This document shows positions 35,770 to 52,434 of a DNA stretch of 64,000 bases, piece after piece. Each line of letters opens with the position of its first letter. Position 1 is the stretch's first letter. The DNA is from Actinomycetes bacterium. Lineage in GTDB: Bacteria > Actinomycetota > Acidimicrobiia > Acidimicrobiales > RAAP-2. Location of the stretch: contig JAKANY010000001.1 of NCBI GenBank assembly GCA_021823525.1, forward strand, positions 1 through 64,000. Reading direction: 5' to 3'. The notes below the pieces were generated by a model, which did not search any database, had not been told where the DNA came from, and worked only from the letters and a program-made list of their open reading frames with translations. The translations under genes were made by a program, and so were the position numbers.

Positions 35770-35846
35770 GGCGGCGTAGCTCAGGTGGTTAGAGCACACG
35801 GCTCATAATCGTGGTGTCGCGGGTTCGACTCCCGCCGCCGCTACCA
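35770..35846 (+). tRNA. tRNA-Met (anticodon CAT), CCA encoded
   Basis: The acceptor GGCGGCG pairs with CGCCGCT, the loop CTCATAA carries CAT, and the T-arm is standard. It lacks the three G-C anticodon-stem pairs and unpaired first base of an initiator, so it is elongator methionine. A lysidine-modified isoleucine tRNA cannot be fully excluded. Confidence 0.9.
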
Positions 35847-35868
35847 GGCAAGCGACAGGAGAGGAGCG

Positions 35869-36033
35869 ATGGCCAAGAACGAGAAGAGGGTCCAGGTGAC
35901 CTTGGCCTGCGAGGAGTGCAAGCGGCGCAACTACATCACCAAGAAGTCCAAGGTGAACGACCGCGAGCGCATCGAGATGCGCAAGTACTGCCGCTACGAC
36001 CGGCGCCACACGATGCACAAGGAGACCCGCTAG
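35869..36033 (+). CDS. rpmG: 50S ribosomal protein L33
   Basis: A 54-residue L33 in the large subunit, near the E site. The sequence fits a zinc-type L33 with Cys14, Cys17 and Cys41, but the expected fourth cysteine is Asp44 ([10 protein letters not shown]), so zinc binding may be altered or lost. It ends HKETR, as usual. The gene is nested between tRNA-Met and tRNA-Trp and has GAGAGGAG before its ATG. Confidence 0.95.
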   Translation: MAKNEKRVQVTLACEECKRRNYITKKSKVNDRERIEMRKYCRYDRRHTMHKETR

Positions 36034-36036
36034 AGC

Positions 36037-36050
36037 CCCGGGCGCCCGGG
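36037..36050. terminator. Short palindrome after rpmG
   Basis: CCCGGGCGCCCGGG is a perfect 14-base palindrome 3 bases after the rpmG stop. It may be a weak terminator or a processing signal before tRNA-Trp. A TAGGCT at 36055-36060 could be a -10 for that tRNA. Confidence 0.35.
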
Positions 36051-36084
36051 ATGGTAGGCTGGACTCCCTTGACCGCGAGGTCGA

Positions 36085-36157
36085 AGGGCAGTGGCTCAAT
36101 TGGTAGAGCACCGGTCTCCAAAACCGGGGGTTGGGGGTTCGAGTCCCTCCTGCCCTG
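36085..36157 (+). tRNA. tRNA-Trp (anticodon CCA)
   Basis: The acceptor stem AGGGCAG pairs with CTGCCCT, the anticodon loop CTCCAAA sits on CCGGT/ACCGG, and the discriminator is G. A tryptophan tRNA directly before secE is a widespread bacterial arrangement. Confidence 0.95.
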
Positions 36158-36184
36158 CTCGGGGCGGGACTAGAGGAAGACGAG

Positions 36185-36481
36185 ATGAACCGCGAACAGA
36201 AGCGACTCCTGCAGCGTCAGGGCCAAGTCGGCGCCGAGGGCACCTCGGCGCGGCGCACCACGGCCGCCCAGGACCTGCAGCGGCGCCGCAGCGAGCGCAC
36301 CCACGCCCGCCAGTTCGTGCGCGAGGTGCGCGAGGAGATGCGCCAGGTGGCCTGGCCCAAGCGCCCCGAGGTCATCAACTACACCTCGATCGTCTTCGGC
36401 GTCCTGGTCTTCATGACCGCGCTGATCTTCGGCCTGGGCGCGGGATTCTCCAAGTTCGTGACCTTCTTCTTCCACCGGTGA
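36185..36481 (+). CDS. secE: Preprotein translocase subunit SecE
   Basis: SecE clamps the SecY channel. The 98-residue form has a polar N-terminal region and one C-terminal membrane helix (FGVLVFMTALIFGLGAGF), with the conserved amphipathic segment FVREVREEMRQVAWPKRPEV before it. The ATG at 36185 follows GAGGAAGACGAG; an upstream in-frame start would lie inside the tRNA and is rejected. nusG starts 2 bases after its stop. Confidence 0.95.
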   Translation: MNREQKRLLQRQGQVGAEGTSARRTTAAQDLQRRRSERTHARQFVREVREEMRQVAWPKRPEVINYTSIVFGVLVFMTALIFGLGAGFSKFVTFFFHR

Positions 36482-36483
36482 CC

Positions 36484-37116
36484 ATGAACGACCTGTCCGC
36501 ACCCGACCACGAGGAGTTCGACGTCGTCTTCGACGAGGAGCCCCCCGCCGAGGTCGAGAGCGCCTTCGACCGCCCCGGCCGCTGGTACATCGTGCACACC
36601 TTCGCCGGCCACGAGCAGAAGGTCATCGGCGCGCTCAACAACATCATCAAGAGCCGCGACCTGGCCGACCGCATCTACGAGATCTACCTGCCCGAAGAGG
36701 ACGTCACCGAGTTCAAGGGCGGCAAGAAGGTCACGGTCTCCAAGCGGGTGTTCCCCAGCTACCTGCTGGTGCGCTGCGAGCCGGACCCCGAGGTGTTCTA
36801 CGTCATCGGCTCGACGCCCGGGGTGACGGGCTTCGTCGGCGCCGAGAAGACCCGGCCCACGGCGCTCACGCGCCAGGAGGTCGACAACATCATCCGTCCG
36901 CACGTCGAGGGCGTCGAGGTGGTCCCCAAGCGCCGGGGCCCGACCCACGAGTTCGAGATCAACGACACCGTGCAGATCAAGTCCGGTCCCTTCGCGACGT
37001 TCTCGGGCCACGTGGCCGAGATCAACGAGGACCAGCTCAAAGTCAAGGTCCTGGTCGACATCTTCGGCCGCGAGACCCCCGTGGAGCTCGACTTCACGCA
37101 GGTCACGAAGCTCTAG
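36484..37116 (+). CDS. nusG: Transcription termination/antitermination protein NusG
   Basis: NusG binds RNA polymerase and couples it to Rho or to the ribosome. The 210-residue product has an acidic extension of about 35 residues, then the NGN domain ([40 protein letters not shown]) and a C-terminal KOW domain ([16 protein letters not shown]). An in-frame GTG two codons upstream overlaps the secE stop and is a possible alternative start. Confidence 0.95.
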   Translation: MNDLSAPDHEEFDVVFDEEPPAEVESAFDRPGRWYIVHTFAGHEQKVIGALNNIIKSRDLADRIYEIYLPEEDVTEFKGGKKVTVSKRVFPSYLLVRCEPDPEVFYVIGSTPGVTGFVGAEKTRPTALTRQEVDNIIRPHVEGVEVVPKRRGPTHEFEINDTVQIKSGPFATFSGHVAEINEDQLKVKVLVDIFGRETPVELDFTQVTKL

Positions 37117-37132
37117 GCAAGGAGAAGAGGTC

Positions 37133-37558
37133 ATGGCCAAGAAGGTCACCGCCGTCGTCAAGATCCAGCTCGACGCGGGCGCCGCGACGCCCGCTCCGCC
37201 GGTGGGCACGGCCCTGGGGCCCCACGGGATCCAGACGATGGAGTTCTGCAAGCAGTACAACGCGGCGACCGAGTCAATGCGCGGCACGGTCATCCCGGTG
37301 GAGATCACCATCTACGAGGACCGCACCTTCACCTTCGTGCTCAAGACGCCGCCCACGCCGGTGCTGCTGCGCCAGGCCGCGGGCCTGCCCAAGGGGGCCA
37401 AGACGGCCGGCCGCGAGACGGTCGCCTCGATCACCGAGGAGCAGGTGGCCGAGATCGCCACGACCAAGCTGAAGGACCTGAACACGGACGACCTGGAGAT
37501 GGCCAAGCGCCAGGTGGTGGGCACCGCGCGCTCCATGGGCATCGCGGTCGCGGGCTAG
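37133..37558 (+). CDS. rplK: 50S ribosomal protein L11
   Basis: L11 (141 residues) binds the GTPase-associated region of 23S rRNA and is the stringent-response and thiostrepton-site protein. The N-terminal proline-rich segment [18 protein letters not shown] and the C-terminal RNA-binding domain with TARSMGIAV are both present. AAGGAGAAGAGG precedes the ATG. It is followed 9 bases later by rplA. Confidence 0.96.
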   Translation: MAKKVTAVVKIQLDAGAATPAPPVGTALGPHGIQTMEFCKQYNAATESMRGTVIPVEITIYEDRTFTFVLKTPPTPVLLRQAAGLPKGAKTAGRETVASITEEQVAEIATTKLKDLNTDDLEMAKRQVVGTARSMGIAVAG

Positions 37559-37567
37559 GAGAGAACT

Positions 37568-38284
37568 GTGAAGCACGGCAAGAAGTACACCAACGCCCTG
37601 GCCCAGGTGGACCGCACGGCGCTGCTCAGCGTGCCCGAGGCCATCGAGAAGGTCAAGGCCGTCGCCTCGGCGGGCTTCGACGAGACGGTCGAGCTCGCCG
37701 TGCGCCTCGGGGTCGACCCGCGCCGCGCCGAGCAGATCGTGCGCGGCACGCTCTCGCTGCCCGCCGGGACCGGCAAGACCAACCGCATCGTCGTCTTCGC
37801 GGCCGGCGAGGCCGCCCAGGAGGCGCGTGACGCGGGTGCCGACGAGGTCGGTGCCGACGACCTGGTGGCGCGCGTCGCGGGCGGGTTCCTCGACTTCGAC
37901 GTGGCCATCGCCACGCCGGACCTGATGGGCAAGGTCGGCTCGCTGGGCCGCGTCCTGGGCCCGCGCGGTCTGATGCCCAACCCCAAGACCGGGACCGTGA
38001 CGACCGACGTGGCGCGCGCGGTCAGCGAGTTCAAGGGCGGTCGCGTCGAGTACCGCACCGACAAGGTCGGCAACATCCAGCTGCGCGTGGGCAAGGTGAG
38101 CTTCGCCAGCGCCGACCTGGCGCGCAACGTCCACGCCGTTCTCGAGGAGCTGGTCCGCGTCAAGCCGGCCAGCGCCAAGGGCCGCTACCTGCTGGGCGTG
38201 ACGCTCTCGTCGACGATGGGCCCCGGGGTCAAGGTCGACCCGACCCACGCGCGCGAGCTCGACGAGGTCGCCACCCCCGCCTGA
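37568..38284 (+). CDS. rplA: 50S ribosomal protein L1
   Basis: L1 (238 residues) forms the mobile L1 stalk and in many bacteria represses its own L11-L1 mRNA. The family signature is visible as GRVLGPRGLMPNPKTGTVT, and the N-terminus KHGKKYTNALAQVDR is typical. The start is a GTG with AGGAGAG upstream. The stop overlaps the beginning of the internal rplJ promoter. Confidence 0.96.
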   Translation: MKHGKKYTNALAQVDRTALLSVPEAIEKVKAVASAGFDETVELAVRLGVDPRRAEQIVRGTLSLPAGTGKTNRIVVFAAGEAAQEARDAGADEVGADDLVARVAGGFLDFDVAIATPDLMGKVGSLGRVLGPRGLMPNPKTGTVTTDVARAVSEFKGGRVEYRTDKVGNIQLRVGKVSFASADLARNVHAVLEELVRVKPASAKGRYLLGVTLSSTMGPGVKVDPTHARELDEVATPA

Positions 38285-38285
38285 G

Positions 38286-38315
38286 TTGCCGCGGCCACCC
38301 GCCAGACGGTAGGCT
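38286..38315 (+). promoter_or_regulatory. Internal promoter for rplJL-rpoBC
   Basis: TTGCCG at 38286-38291, an 18-base spacer and TAGGCT at 38310-38315. A start near 38322 would begin the rplJ leader. The same -35 and spacing occur before rpsL. Confidence 0.6.
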
Positions 38316-38321
38316 GGCCAC

Positions 38322-38464
38322 TCGCGCCCACGGGCGCCACAGTCGAATATCGCCGAAGACATCCGGTGGGGAGACCCTTAATGGACCCAAGGTCCGCCTG
38401 ACGAGGGAAGGGGTTCCTCCGGGTGTCACGGCCCGATCCGGACGCTGTCCGGGAGAGGAGCACC
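38322..38464 (+). promoter_or_regulatory. Structured rplJ leader (L10 leader type)
   Basis: The 143-base leader contains a stem GCGCCC/GGGCGC (38324-38337) and a perfect GGACC-CAA-GGTCC hairpin (38383-38395), surrounded by purine-rich segments such as CCGAAGACATCCGG and GGGGAGACC. In many bacteria the L10-L12 complex binds this leader to repress rplJL. The position and general form fit; a covariance match was not run. Confidence 0.6.
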
Positions 38465-39178
38465 ATGGCTAACGCCTCCGCCGAGAAGGCCGCCGTCGTC
38501 GAGGAGGTGGCTGCGCGCGCCCAGGCGACCGGGACCGCCGTGGTGACCCAGTACCGGGGCCTCACCGTCGCCCAGATCTCCACGCTGCGCCGCCGCCTGC
38601 GCGCGCTGGGGGCCGACTACAAGGTCTTCAAGAACACCCTGGTGCGCCGGGCGATCGCTGGCACGCCCGTCGAGCCGATGGCCGCGTTCCTCGAGGGACC
38701 GACGGCCATCGCGTTCGTCGACGGCGACGTGTCGGCCGTGGCCAAGGCGCTGCGTGACTTCACGAAGGAGGCGCCGGCCCTGGTCCTCAAGGGCGGCGTG
38801 CTCGACGGGCACGCGCTCACGACGGCCGAGCTGATCGCCCTGGCCGACCTGCCGAGCCGCGACGTCCTGCTGGCCCAGGTGGCCGGGATGCTGGCCGCGC
38901 CGATGCGCATGATGGCGGGCCTCCTCCAGGCGCTGCCGCGCAACCTCGCCTACGGGCTGGCCGCCCTGCGCGACGCGCGGGGGGGCGCGCCGAGCGACGC
39001 CGAGACCATCTCGGCCGAGGCGACCCCGGCCGCCGAGGAAGATGCCGCCGACGAGACCGAGGCGGCCCCCGTGGCCGAGGTCGACGCGGCACCCGCGGCC
39101 GACGAGACCGAGGCGGCACCCGCCGCCGACGAGACCGACGCGGCACCCGCCGCCGACGAGACCGACGCGGCGTCCTGA
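38465..39178 (+). CDS. rplJ: 50S ribosomal protein L10 with acidic repeat tail
   Basis: L10 (237 residues) is the stalk base that carries L7/L12 dimers. The first 175 residues are a standard L10: TAVVTQYRGLTVAQIS, KVFKNTLVRRA and LASPxR-like APMRMMAGLLQALP. The last 60 residues are an acidic low-complexity tail of repeated ADETEAAPA units that ordinary L10 proteins lack. The tail is encoded by near-perfect 27-base repeats. GGGAGAGGAG precedes the ATG. Confidence 0.95.
   Translation: MANASAEKAAVVEEVAARAQATGTAVVTQYRGLTVAQISTLRRRLRALGADYKVFKNTLVRRAIAGTPVEPMAAFLEGPTAIAFVDGDVSAVAKALRDFTKEAPALVLKGGVLDGHALTTAELIALADLPSRDVLLAQVAGMLAAPMRMMAGLLQALPRNLAYGLAALRDARGGAPSDAETISAEATPAAEEDAADETEAAPVAEVDAAPAADETEAAPAADETDAAPAADETDAAS
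39047..39178 (+). repeat. 27-base tandem repeats encoding the L10 tail
   Basis: Units start at 39047, 39098, 39125 and 39152, with a diverged 24-base unit at 39074-39097. Each begins GCCGACGAGACCGA and encodes ADETEAAPA or a close variant; the last unit ends in the stop codon. The pattern implies recent slippage or unequal exchange. Confidence 0.85.
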
Positions 39179-39218
39179 GCGGCGCCGCCCCAACCGAGAT
39201 CACAATTAAAGGAGCATC

Positions 39219-39605
39219 ATGGGTTCATTGACCAAGGAGCAGATCCTCGACGGCATTGCTGAGCTGTCGGTGATCGAGCTGAGCGAGCTGCTCAGCGCCT
39301 TCGAGGAGAAGTTCGGGGTCAGCGCGGCTGCGCCGGTCGCGGTCGCCGCGCCCGCTGCCGCCGGTGGTGGCGCCGACGAGGCCGTCGAGGAGAAGAGCGA
39401 GTTCGACGTCATCCTGGTGAGCGGCGGCGAGAAGAAGATCCAGGTCATCAAGGAGGTCCGGACCCTCACCAGCCTCGGGCTGAAGGAGGCCAAGGACCTG
39501 GTTGACGGCGCGCCCAAGCCCGTCCTGGAGAAGGTCTCGAAGGCCGACGCCGAGAAGGCCAAGGCCGCCCTCGAGGGCGCCGGCGCCACCGTCGAACTGA
39601 AGTAG
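39219..39605 (+). CDS. rplL: 50S ribosomal protein L7/L12
   Basis: L7/L12 (128 residues) forms the flexible stalk that recruits translational GTPases. The N-terminal dimerisation helices ([25 protein letters not shown]), Ala-rich hinge and C-terminal domain ([29 protein letters not shown]) are all typical. AAAGGAG lies at the proper distance from the ATG. A strong hairpin follows the stop. Confidence 0.96.
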   Translation: MGSLTKEQILDGIAELSVIELSELLSAFEEKFGVSAAAPVAVAAPAAAGGGADEAVEEKSEFDVILVSGGEKKIQVIKEVRTLTSLGLKEAKDLVDGAPKPVLEKVSKADAEKAKAALEGAGATVELK

Positions 39606-39614
39606 TCCCCGCGG

Positions 39615-39639
39615 GGCGGCGGGGCCCAGCCCCGCCGCC
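39615..39639 (+). terminator. Hairpin between rplL and rpoB
   Basis: GGCGGCGGGGC pairs perfectly with GCCCCGCCGCC around a 3-base loop, beginning 10 bases after the rplL stop. It probably acts as a partial terminator that lowers rpoBC expression relative to rplJL. The rpoB promoter follows directly. Confidence 0.65.
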
Positions 39640-39653
39640 ACCCGCCGGGGTAC

Positions 39654-39682
39654 TTGACCGGTGGAACGAAGTTGCCTATGGT
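39654..39682 (+). promoter_or_regulatory. Promoter for rpoBC
   Basis: TTGACC at 39654-39659, 17 bases, and TATGGT at 39677-39682 give a near-consensus sigma-70-type promoter. The predicted start near 39689 leaves a leader of about 170 bases. A weaker second candidate, TTGCGC then TTAGAC after 17 bases, lies at about 39728-39756. Confidence 0.7.
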
Positions 39683-39686
39683 AGCG

Positions 39687-39724
39687 CCAGCCGCTCCGCG
39701 GCTGGGCGTCCCGTAGTGACGCCC
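39687..39724 (+). promoter_or_regulatory. Two overlapping hairpins in the rpoB leader
   Basis: CCAGCCGC-TCC-GCGGCTGG (39687-39705) and GGGCGTC-CCGTAGT-GACGCCC (39704-39724) share two bases and so compete. They lie at the very start of the predicted rpoB transcript. They could be a stability or attenuation element. Confidence 0.45.
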
Positions 39725-39861
39725 TACTTGCGCGTCGGCGCATTTCGGCATTAGACTCGAAAAACCGTGCCCCTGCGTCTCGCCTCGTCGTCTCCGAACG
39801 TCGCTGTGGCCGCTGCGCGGGCGGTTTCGCCTGGTTCGCCCATCTATTGGAGGATTGACCG

Positions 39862-47561
<7,700 letters not shown>

Positions 47562-47566
47562 GGGGT

Positions 47567-47596
47567 TTGCCGGGCCGCCCCGGCGTGCCGTAGAAT
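47567..47596 (+). promoter_or_regulatory. Promoter for the rpsL operon, overlapping a hairpin
   Basis: TTGCCG at 47567-47572, an 18-base spacer and TAGAAT at 47591-47596. The spacer contains the hairpin GCCGGG-CCGC-CCCGGC (47569-47584), so a terminator-like stem at the end of rpoC coincides with the new promoter. Confidence 0.6.
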
Positions 47597-47654
47597 AACC
47601 AGTCCGCGTCCGCCAGTTGGCGGCGCCCCGAACGAGTTGGAGAAGAGGTACCGC

Positions 47655-48026
47655 GTGCCCACCATCGCGCAGCTGGTCCGCAAGGGCCGGCAGGACAAGG
47701 TGTCCAAGACCAAGACGCCCGCCCTCAAGGGCGCGCCCCAGCGCCGGGGCGTGTGCACCCGCGTGCACACCGTCACGCCCAAGAAGCCGAACTCGGCCCT
47801 GCGCAAGGTGGCCCGCGTGCGCCTGACCTCGGGCGTGGAGGTCACCGCCTACATCCCGGGCGTGGGTCACAACCTCCAGGAGCACTCGATCGTCCTGGTG
47901 CGTGGCGGCCGTGTCAAGGACCTGCCGGGAGTGCGCTACAAGATCATCCGCGGAGCCCTGGACACCTCGGGCGTCCGGGACCGCAAGCAGGCCCGTAGCC
48001 GCTACGGCGCCAAGAAGGAGAGCTGA
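47655..48026 (+). CDS. rpsL: 30S ribosomal protein S12
   Basis: S12 (123 residues) sits in the decoding centre. Streptomycin-site lysines are wild type: Lys43 in [13 protein letters not shown] and Lys88 in [11 protein letters not shown]. The GTG at 47655 follows GAGAAGAGG; an upstream in-frame codon at 47637 overlaps that site and is not used. The stop overlaps the rpsG start (TGATG). Confidence 0.96.
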   Translation: MPTIAQLVRKGRQDKVSKTKTPALKGAPQRRGVCTRVHTVTPKKPNSALRKVARVRLTSGVEVTAYIPGVGHNLQEHSIVLVRGGRVKDLPGVRYKIIRGALDTSGVRDRKQARSRYGAKKES

Positions 48027-48496
48027 TGCCTCGCAAGGGACCCGCGGACCGCCGCGAGCTCGTGGCCGACCCCATCTACAAGTCGGTCCTGGTCACCCAG
48101 GTGATCAACAAGATCCTCGAGCGCGGCAAGCGCACGGTGGCCGAGCGCATCGTCTACGGCGCCCTGACCACCGTCCAGGACAAGACCGGGGCCGACCCGG
48201 TGTCGGCGCTCAAGCGGGCGCTGGAGAACGTGCGCCCCGAGCTCGAGGTGCGCAGCCGCCGCGTGGGCGGCACCACCTACCAGGTCCCCGTCGAGGTGCG
48301 CCCCCGGCGCGCCACGACCCTGGCCATCCGGTGGCTGACCGACTTCGCCAAGAAGCGCCGCGAGAAGACCATGGCCGAGCGCCTGGCCAACGAGATCATC
48401 GACGCGTCCAACGGGGTGGGGGCGGCCGTCAAGCGCCGGGAGGACATGGCCAAGATGGCCGAGTCGAACAAGGCGTTCGCGCACTACCGCTGGTAA
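48026..48496 (+). CDS. rpsG: 30S ribosomal protein S7
   Basis: S7 (156 residues) nucleates the 30S head and in enterobacteria represses the str operon. The N-terminus [15 protein letters not shown], the helix [24 protein letters not shown] and the terminal FAHYRW are all typical. It is translationally coupled to rpsL by a one-base overlap. Confidence 0.96.
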   Translation: MPRKGPADRRELVADPIYKSVLVTQVINKILERGKRTVAERIVYGALTTVQDKTGADPVSALKRALENVRPELEVRSRRVGGTTYQVPVEVRPRRATTLAIRWLTDFAKKRREKTMAERLANEIIDASNGVGAAVKRREDMAKMAESNKAFAHYRW

Positions 48497-48519
48497 CTCA
48501 GGAGACCGACCCACCCATC

Positions 48520-50613
48520 ATGGCTGCTGCCCGCGACATCCCCCTGGACAAGGTCCGCAACATCGGCATCATGGCCCACATCGATGCCGGCAAGACCACC
48601 ACGACCGAACGCATCCTCTACTACACCGGCAAGAACTACAAGATCGGCGAGGTCCACGAGGGCGCGGCGACCATGGACTGGATGGTCCAGGAGCAAGAGC
48701 GCGGCATCACCATCACGTCGGCCGCGACGACCTGCTACTGGAACGGCGTGCGCATCAACATCATCGACACGCCCGGCCACGTCGACTTCACCGTCGAGGT
48801 CGAGCGCTCGCTGCGCGTGCTCGACGGCGCGGTCGCCGTCTTCGACGCGGTGGCCGGGGTCGAGCCCCAGACCGAGACGGTGTGGCGCCAGGCCAACAAG
48901 TACCACGTGCCGCGCATCTGCTTCGTCAACAAGATGGACCGCACCGGGGCCGACTTCTTCCGCTGCGTGGACATGATCCGCGACCGCCTGGACTGCGTGC
49001 CGGCCGTCGTGCAGCTGCCCATCGGCGCCGAGGCCGGCTACCGCGGCCTGATCGACCTGACCACGATGCGCGCCCTGGTCTGGGGCGACGAGGACAAGGG
49101 CGAGCACTTCGAGGAGGTGGAGATCCCCGCCGAGTACGCCGAGCAGGCCGACCTCTACCACACCGCGCTGATCGACGTCCTGACGACCTTCGACGACCAC
49201 CTGATGGAGAAGGTGCTCGGCGAGGAGGAGGTCACGCCCGAGGACATCCGGCGCGCCGTGCGCGCGGGGACCCTCGAGAACCACTGCGTGCCGATCCTCA
49301 ACGGGACGGCCTTCAAGAACAAGGGCGTCCAGCCCATGCTCGACGCGGTGGTCGACTTCCTGCCCTCGCCCCTCGACCTGCCGCCCACGCAGGGCACCAA
49401 GCCCGGCAAGGACGACGTGCTCGAGCGCAAGCCCAGCGACGACGAGCCCTTCTCGGCGCTGGCCTTCAAGATCATGACCGACCCCTACGTGGGCAAGCTG
49501 ACCTACCTGCGCGTCTACTCGGGCACCCTGGAGAAGGGCGAGTCGGTCGTCAACACGACCAAGGGGCTCAAGAAGGAGCGCCTGGGCCGCCTGCTGCTGA
49601 TGCACGCCAACAACCGCGAGGACCTCGACGCCATCCGCACCGGGGACATCGTGGCGGCCGTGGGCCTCAAGCAGGTCACCACCGGCGACACCCTGTCCTC
49701 GCCGAGCGATCCCATCCAGCTCGAGACATTGACCTTCCCCGAGCCGGTCATCCACGTGGCCGTCGAGCCCAAGACCAAGGTCGACCAGGAGAAGCTGGGC
49801 AAGGCCCTCTACGCGCTCAGCGAGGAGGACCCCACCTTCCGCGTGCGCACCGACGAGGAGACCGGCCAGACGGTGATCTCGGGCATGGGCGAGCTGCACC
49901 TGGAGGTGCTGGTCGACCGGATGCTGCGCGAGTTCCACGTCGACGCCAACGTCGGCAAGCCCCAGGTCGCCTACCGCGAGACGGTGCGCAAGCCCGTCCA
50001 GAAGGTCGAGGAGAAGTACGTCCGCCAGACCGGGGGCAAGGGCCAGTACGGGCACGTGGTCATCAGCCTGGAGCCCACGGGCCCCGGCGGCGGCTACGAG
50101 TTCCTCGACGAGATCACCGGCGGGGTGATCCCCCGCGAGTACATCCCGGCGGTCAACCAGGGCATCCAGGAGGCGCTGACTTCGGGGGTGCTGGCCGGTT
50201 ACCCGACCGTGGACGTCCGGGTGCGCCTGACCTTCGGCAGCTACCACGACGTGGACTCCTCGGAGATGGCCTTCAAGATCGCCGGCTCGATCGCGGTCAA
50301 GAAGGCCGCGCGACTGGCCAGCCCGGTGCTGCTCGAGCCGATCATGGCCGTTGAGGTCGTGACGCCCGAGGACTACATGGGCGACGTGATCGGCGACCTG
50401 TCGAGCCGCCGCGGGCGGGTCGAGGGCATGGAGCAGCGCGGCAACTCCCAGGCGATCCGCGCCCAGGTGCCGCTGGCGGACATGTTCGGCTACGCTACTG
50501 ACCTGCGGTCGCGCACCCAGGGGCGCGCGACGTACACCATGCAGTTCCACTCGTACGCGGAGGTTCCCGACGCGATCTCCAAGGAGATCGTGGCCAAGGC
50601 CACCGGCGCGTAG
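48520..50613 (+). CDS. fusA: Elongation factor G
   Basis: EF-G (697 residues) drives ribosomal translocation with GTP. G motifs are [15 protein letters not shown] near the N-terminus, the switch [10 protein letters not shown] and the NKMD of [11 protein letters not shown]. Domains III-V are complete, ending near the conserved [16 protein letters not shown]. The ATG at 48520 lies 23 bases after rpsG, with CAGGAG upstream. Confidence 0.96.
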   Translation: MAAARDIPLDKVRNIGIMAHIDAGKTTTTERILYYTGKNYKIGEVHEGAATMDWMVQEQERGITITSAATTCYWNGVRINIIDTPGHVDFTVEVERSLRVLDGAVAVFDAVAGVEPQTETVWRQANKYHVPRICFVNKMDRTGADFFRCVDMIRDRLDCVPAVVQLPIGAEAGYRGLIDLTTMRALVWGDEDKGEHFEEVEIPAEYAEQADLYHTALIDVLTTFDDHLMEKVLGEEEVTPEDIRRAVRAGTLENHCVPILNGTAFKNKGVQPMLDAVVDFLPSPLDLPPTQGTKPGKDDVLERKPSDDEPFSALAFKIMTDPYVGKLTYLRVYSGTLEKGESVVNTTKGLKKERLGRLLLMHANNREDLDAIRTGDIVAAVGLKQVTTGDTLSSPSDPIQLETLTFPEPVIHVAVEPKTKVDQEKLGKALYALSEEDPTFRVRTDEETGQTVISGMGELHLEVLVDRMLREFHVDANVGKPQVAYRETVRKPVQKVEEKYVRQTGGKGQYGHVVISLEPTGPGGGYEFLDEITGGVIPREYIPAVNQGIQEALTSGVLAGYPTVDVRVRLTFGSYHDVDSSEMAFKIAGSIAVKKAARLASPVLLEPIMAVEVVTPEDYMGDVIGDLSSRRGRVEGMEQRGNSQAIRAQVPLADMFGYATDLRSRTQGRATYTMQFHSYAEVPDAISKEIVAKATGA

Positions 50614-50676
50614 GAGAACTGGGCAACCAGTGCAAAACAGGTCCAAACCGTCGTCGGGGAGGGCCGCAAGAAACCC

Positions 50677-50699
50677 GACGGACCCGCGGTGGGACCGTC
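50677..50699 (+). promoter_or_regulatory. Hairpin in the fusA-tuf spacer
   Basis: GACGG-A-CCC pairs with GGG-A-CCGTC around a 5-base loop, interrupted by one A-A mismatch. It lies 27 bases before the tuf start in a 112-base spacer. A further possible pairing, GTCGGG with CCCGAC, lies just upstream. It may modulate tuf expression. Confidence 0.4.
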
Positions 50700-50725
50700 C
50701 AGAGACAGAAAGCTAGTCCCCGACA

Positions 50726-51913
<1,188 letters not shown>

Positions 51914-51917
51914 CCCC

Positions 51918-52241
51918 GTGGCCGACACTCGCCAGATGATCCGCATCCGCCTGAAGGCCTTCGACCACGAGGTCCTCGACCAGTCGACCGCGAAGATCGT
52001 CCAGACCGTCGAGCGGACCAACGCGCGCGTGCAGGGCCCCGTGCCCCTGCCCACCGAGACGCACCGCTACACCGTGGTGCGCGGGCCGCACAAGCACAAG
52101 GACAGCCGCGAGCACTTCGAGATGCGCGTGCACAAGCGGCTGCTCGACATCGTGGACCACACCGCCAAGACGGTCGACTCGCTCCAGCGGCTCGACCTGC
52201 CCGCGGGCGTGGACATCGAGATCAAGATCCGCCAGGTGTGA
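51918..52241 (+). CDS. rpsJ: 30S ribosomal protein S10
   Basis: S10 (107 residues) is also NusE, the partner of NusG and Nus[38 protein letters not shown] and the C-terminal [10 protein letters not shown] are standard. It starts at GTG 4 bases after tuf without a strong independent Shine-Dalgarno, so it probably depends on tuf translation. A hairpin and a leader separate it from rplC. Confidence 0.96.
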   Translation: MADTRQMIRIRLKAFDHEVLDQSTAKIVQTVERTNARVQGPVPLPTETHRYTVVRGPHKHKDSREHFEMRVHKRLLDIVDHTAKTVDSLQRLDLPAGVDIEIKIRQV

Positions 52242-52248
52242 CCCGTGG

Positions 52249-52273
52249 CCCCGCCGGCGTTGCGCCGGCGGGG
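52249..52273 (+). terminator. Hairpin after rpsJ
   Basis: CCCCGCCGGCG pairs perfectly with CGCCGGCGGGG around TTG, starting 8 bases after the rpsJ stop. It probably attenuates transcription from the tuf-rpsJ unit into the S10 cluster. Confidence 0.6.
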
Positions 52274-52289
52274 CTCCGTGGTGTAGGGT
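52260..52289 (+). promoter_or_regulatory. Possible promoter for rplC
   Basis: TTGCGC at 52260-52265, 18 bases, and TAGGGT at 52284-52289. It begins within the loop of the preceding hairpin, the same overlap of terminator and promoter as before rpsL. Confidence 0.4.
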
Positions 52290-52295
52290 GGGTGG

Positions 52296-52434
52296 CCCCC
52301 CAAAGGGGCCGAGATGATGTGTCCGGCAGCCTCGCACGAGGGACGCCGGACCGAACCAGTCGTGCGCTCCGTTCGGGTCTCCCGAACGGAGCGTCTGTCT
52401 GTCGGCAACCGACGGACGAGGAGAAGAGGTAGAG
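52296..52434 (+). promoter_or_regulatory. Structured leader of the rplC operon
   Basis: The leader carries three stems: GGCCCC/GGGGCC early, a perfect 13-base stem CGCTCCGTTCGGG with CCCGAACGGAGCG (52365-52393), and GTCGG-CAA-CCGAC before the Shine-Dalgarno. In enterobacteria an L4-binding leader precedes rpsJ; here the structured leader lies between rpsJ and rplC. Control by L4 or another protein is inferred. Confidence 0.5.

Noticed and set aside
36478..36483. GTG two codons upstream as the nusG start
   Set aside because: It overlaps the secE stop with poorer spacing; the ATG at 36484 is simpler, though the difference is only two residues.
39047..39178. CRISPR-like repeats
   Set aside because: The 27-base units are contiguous without spacers, stay in frame with rplJ and encode its acidic tail.
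48484..50646. A 720-codon open frame antisense to fusA
   Set aside because: Shadow of EF-G with skewed composition and no start signal.
50714..50725. Leaderless promoter directly before tuf
   Set aside because: TAGTCC is 6 bases from the ATG but lacks the terminal T and lies in a transcribed operon spacer.
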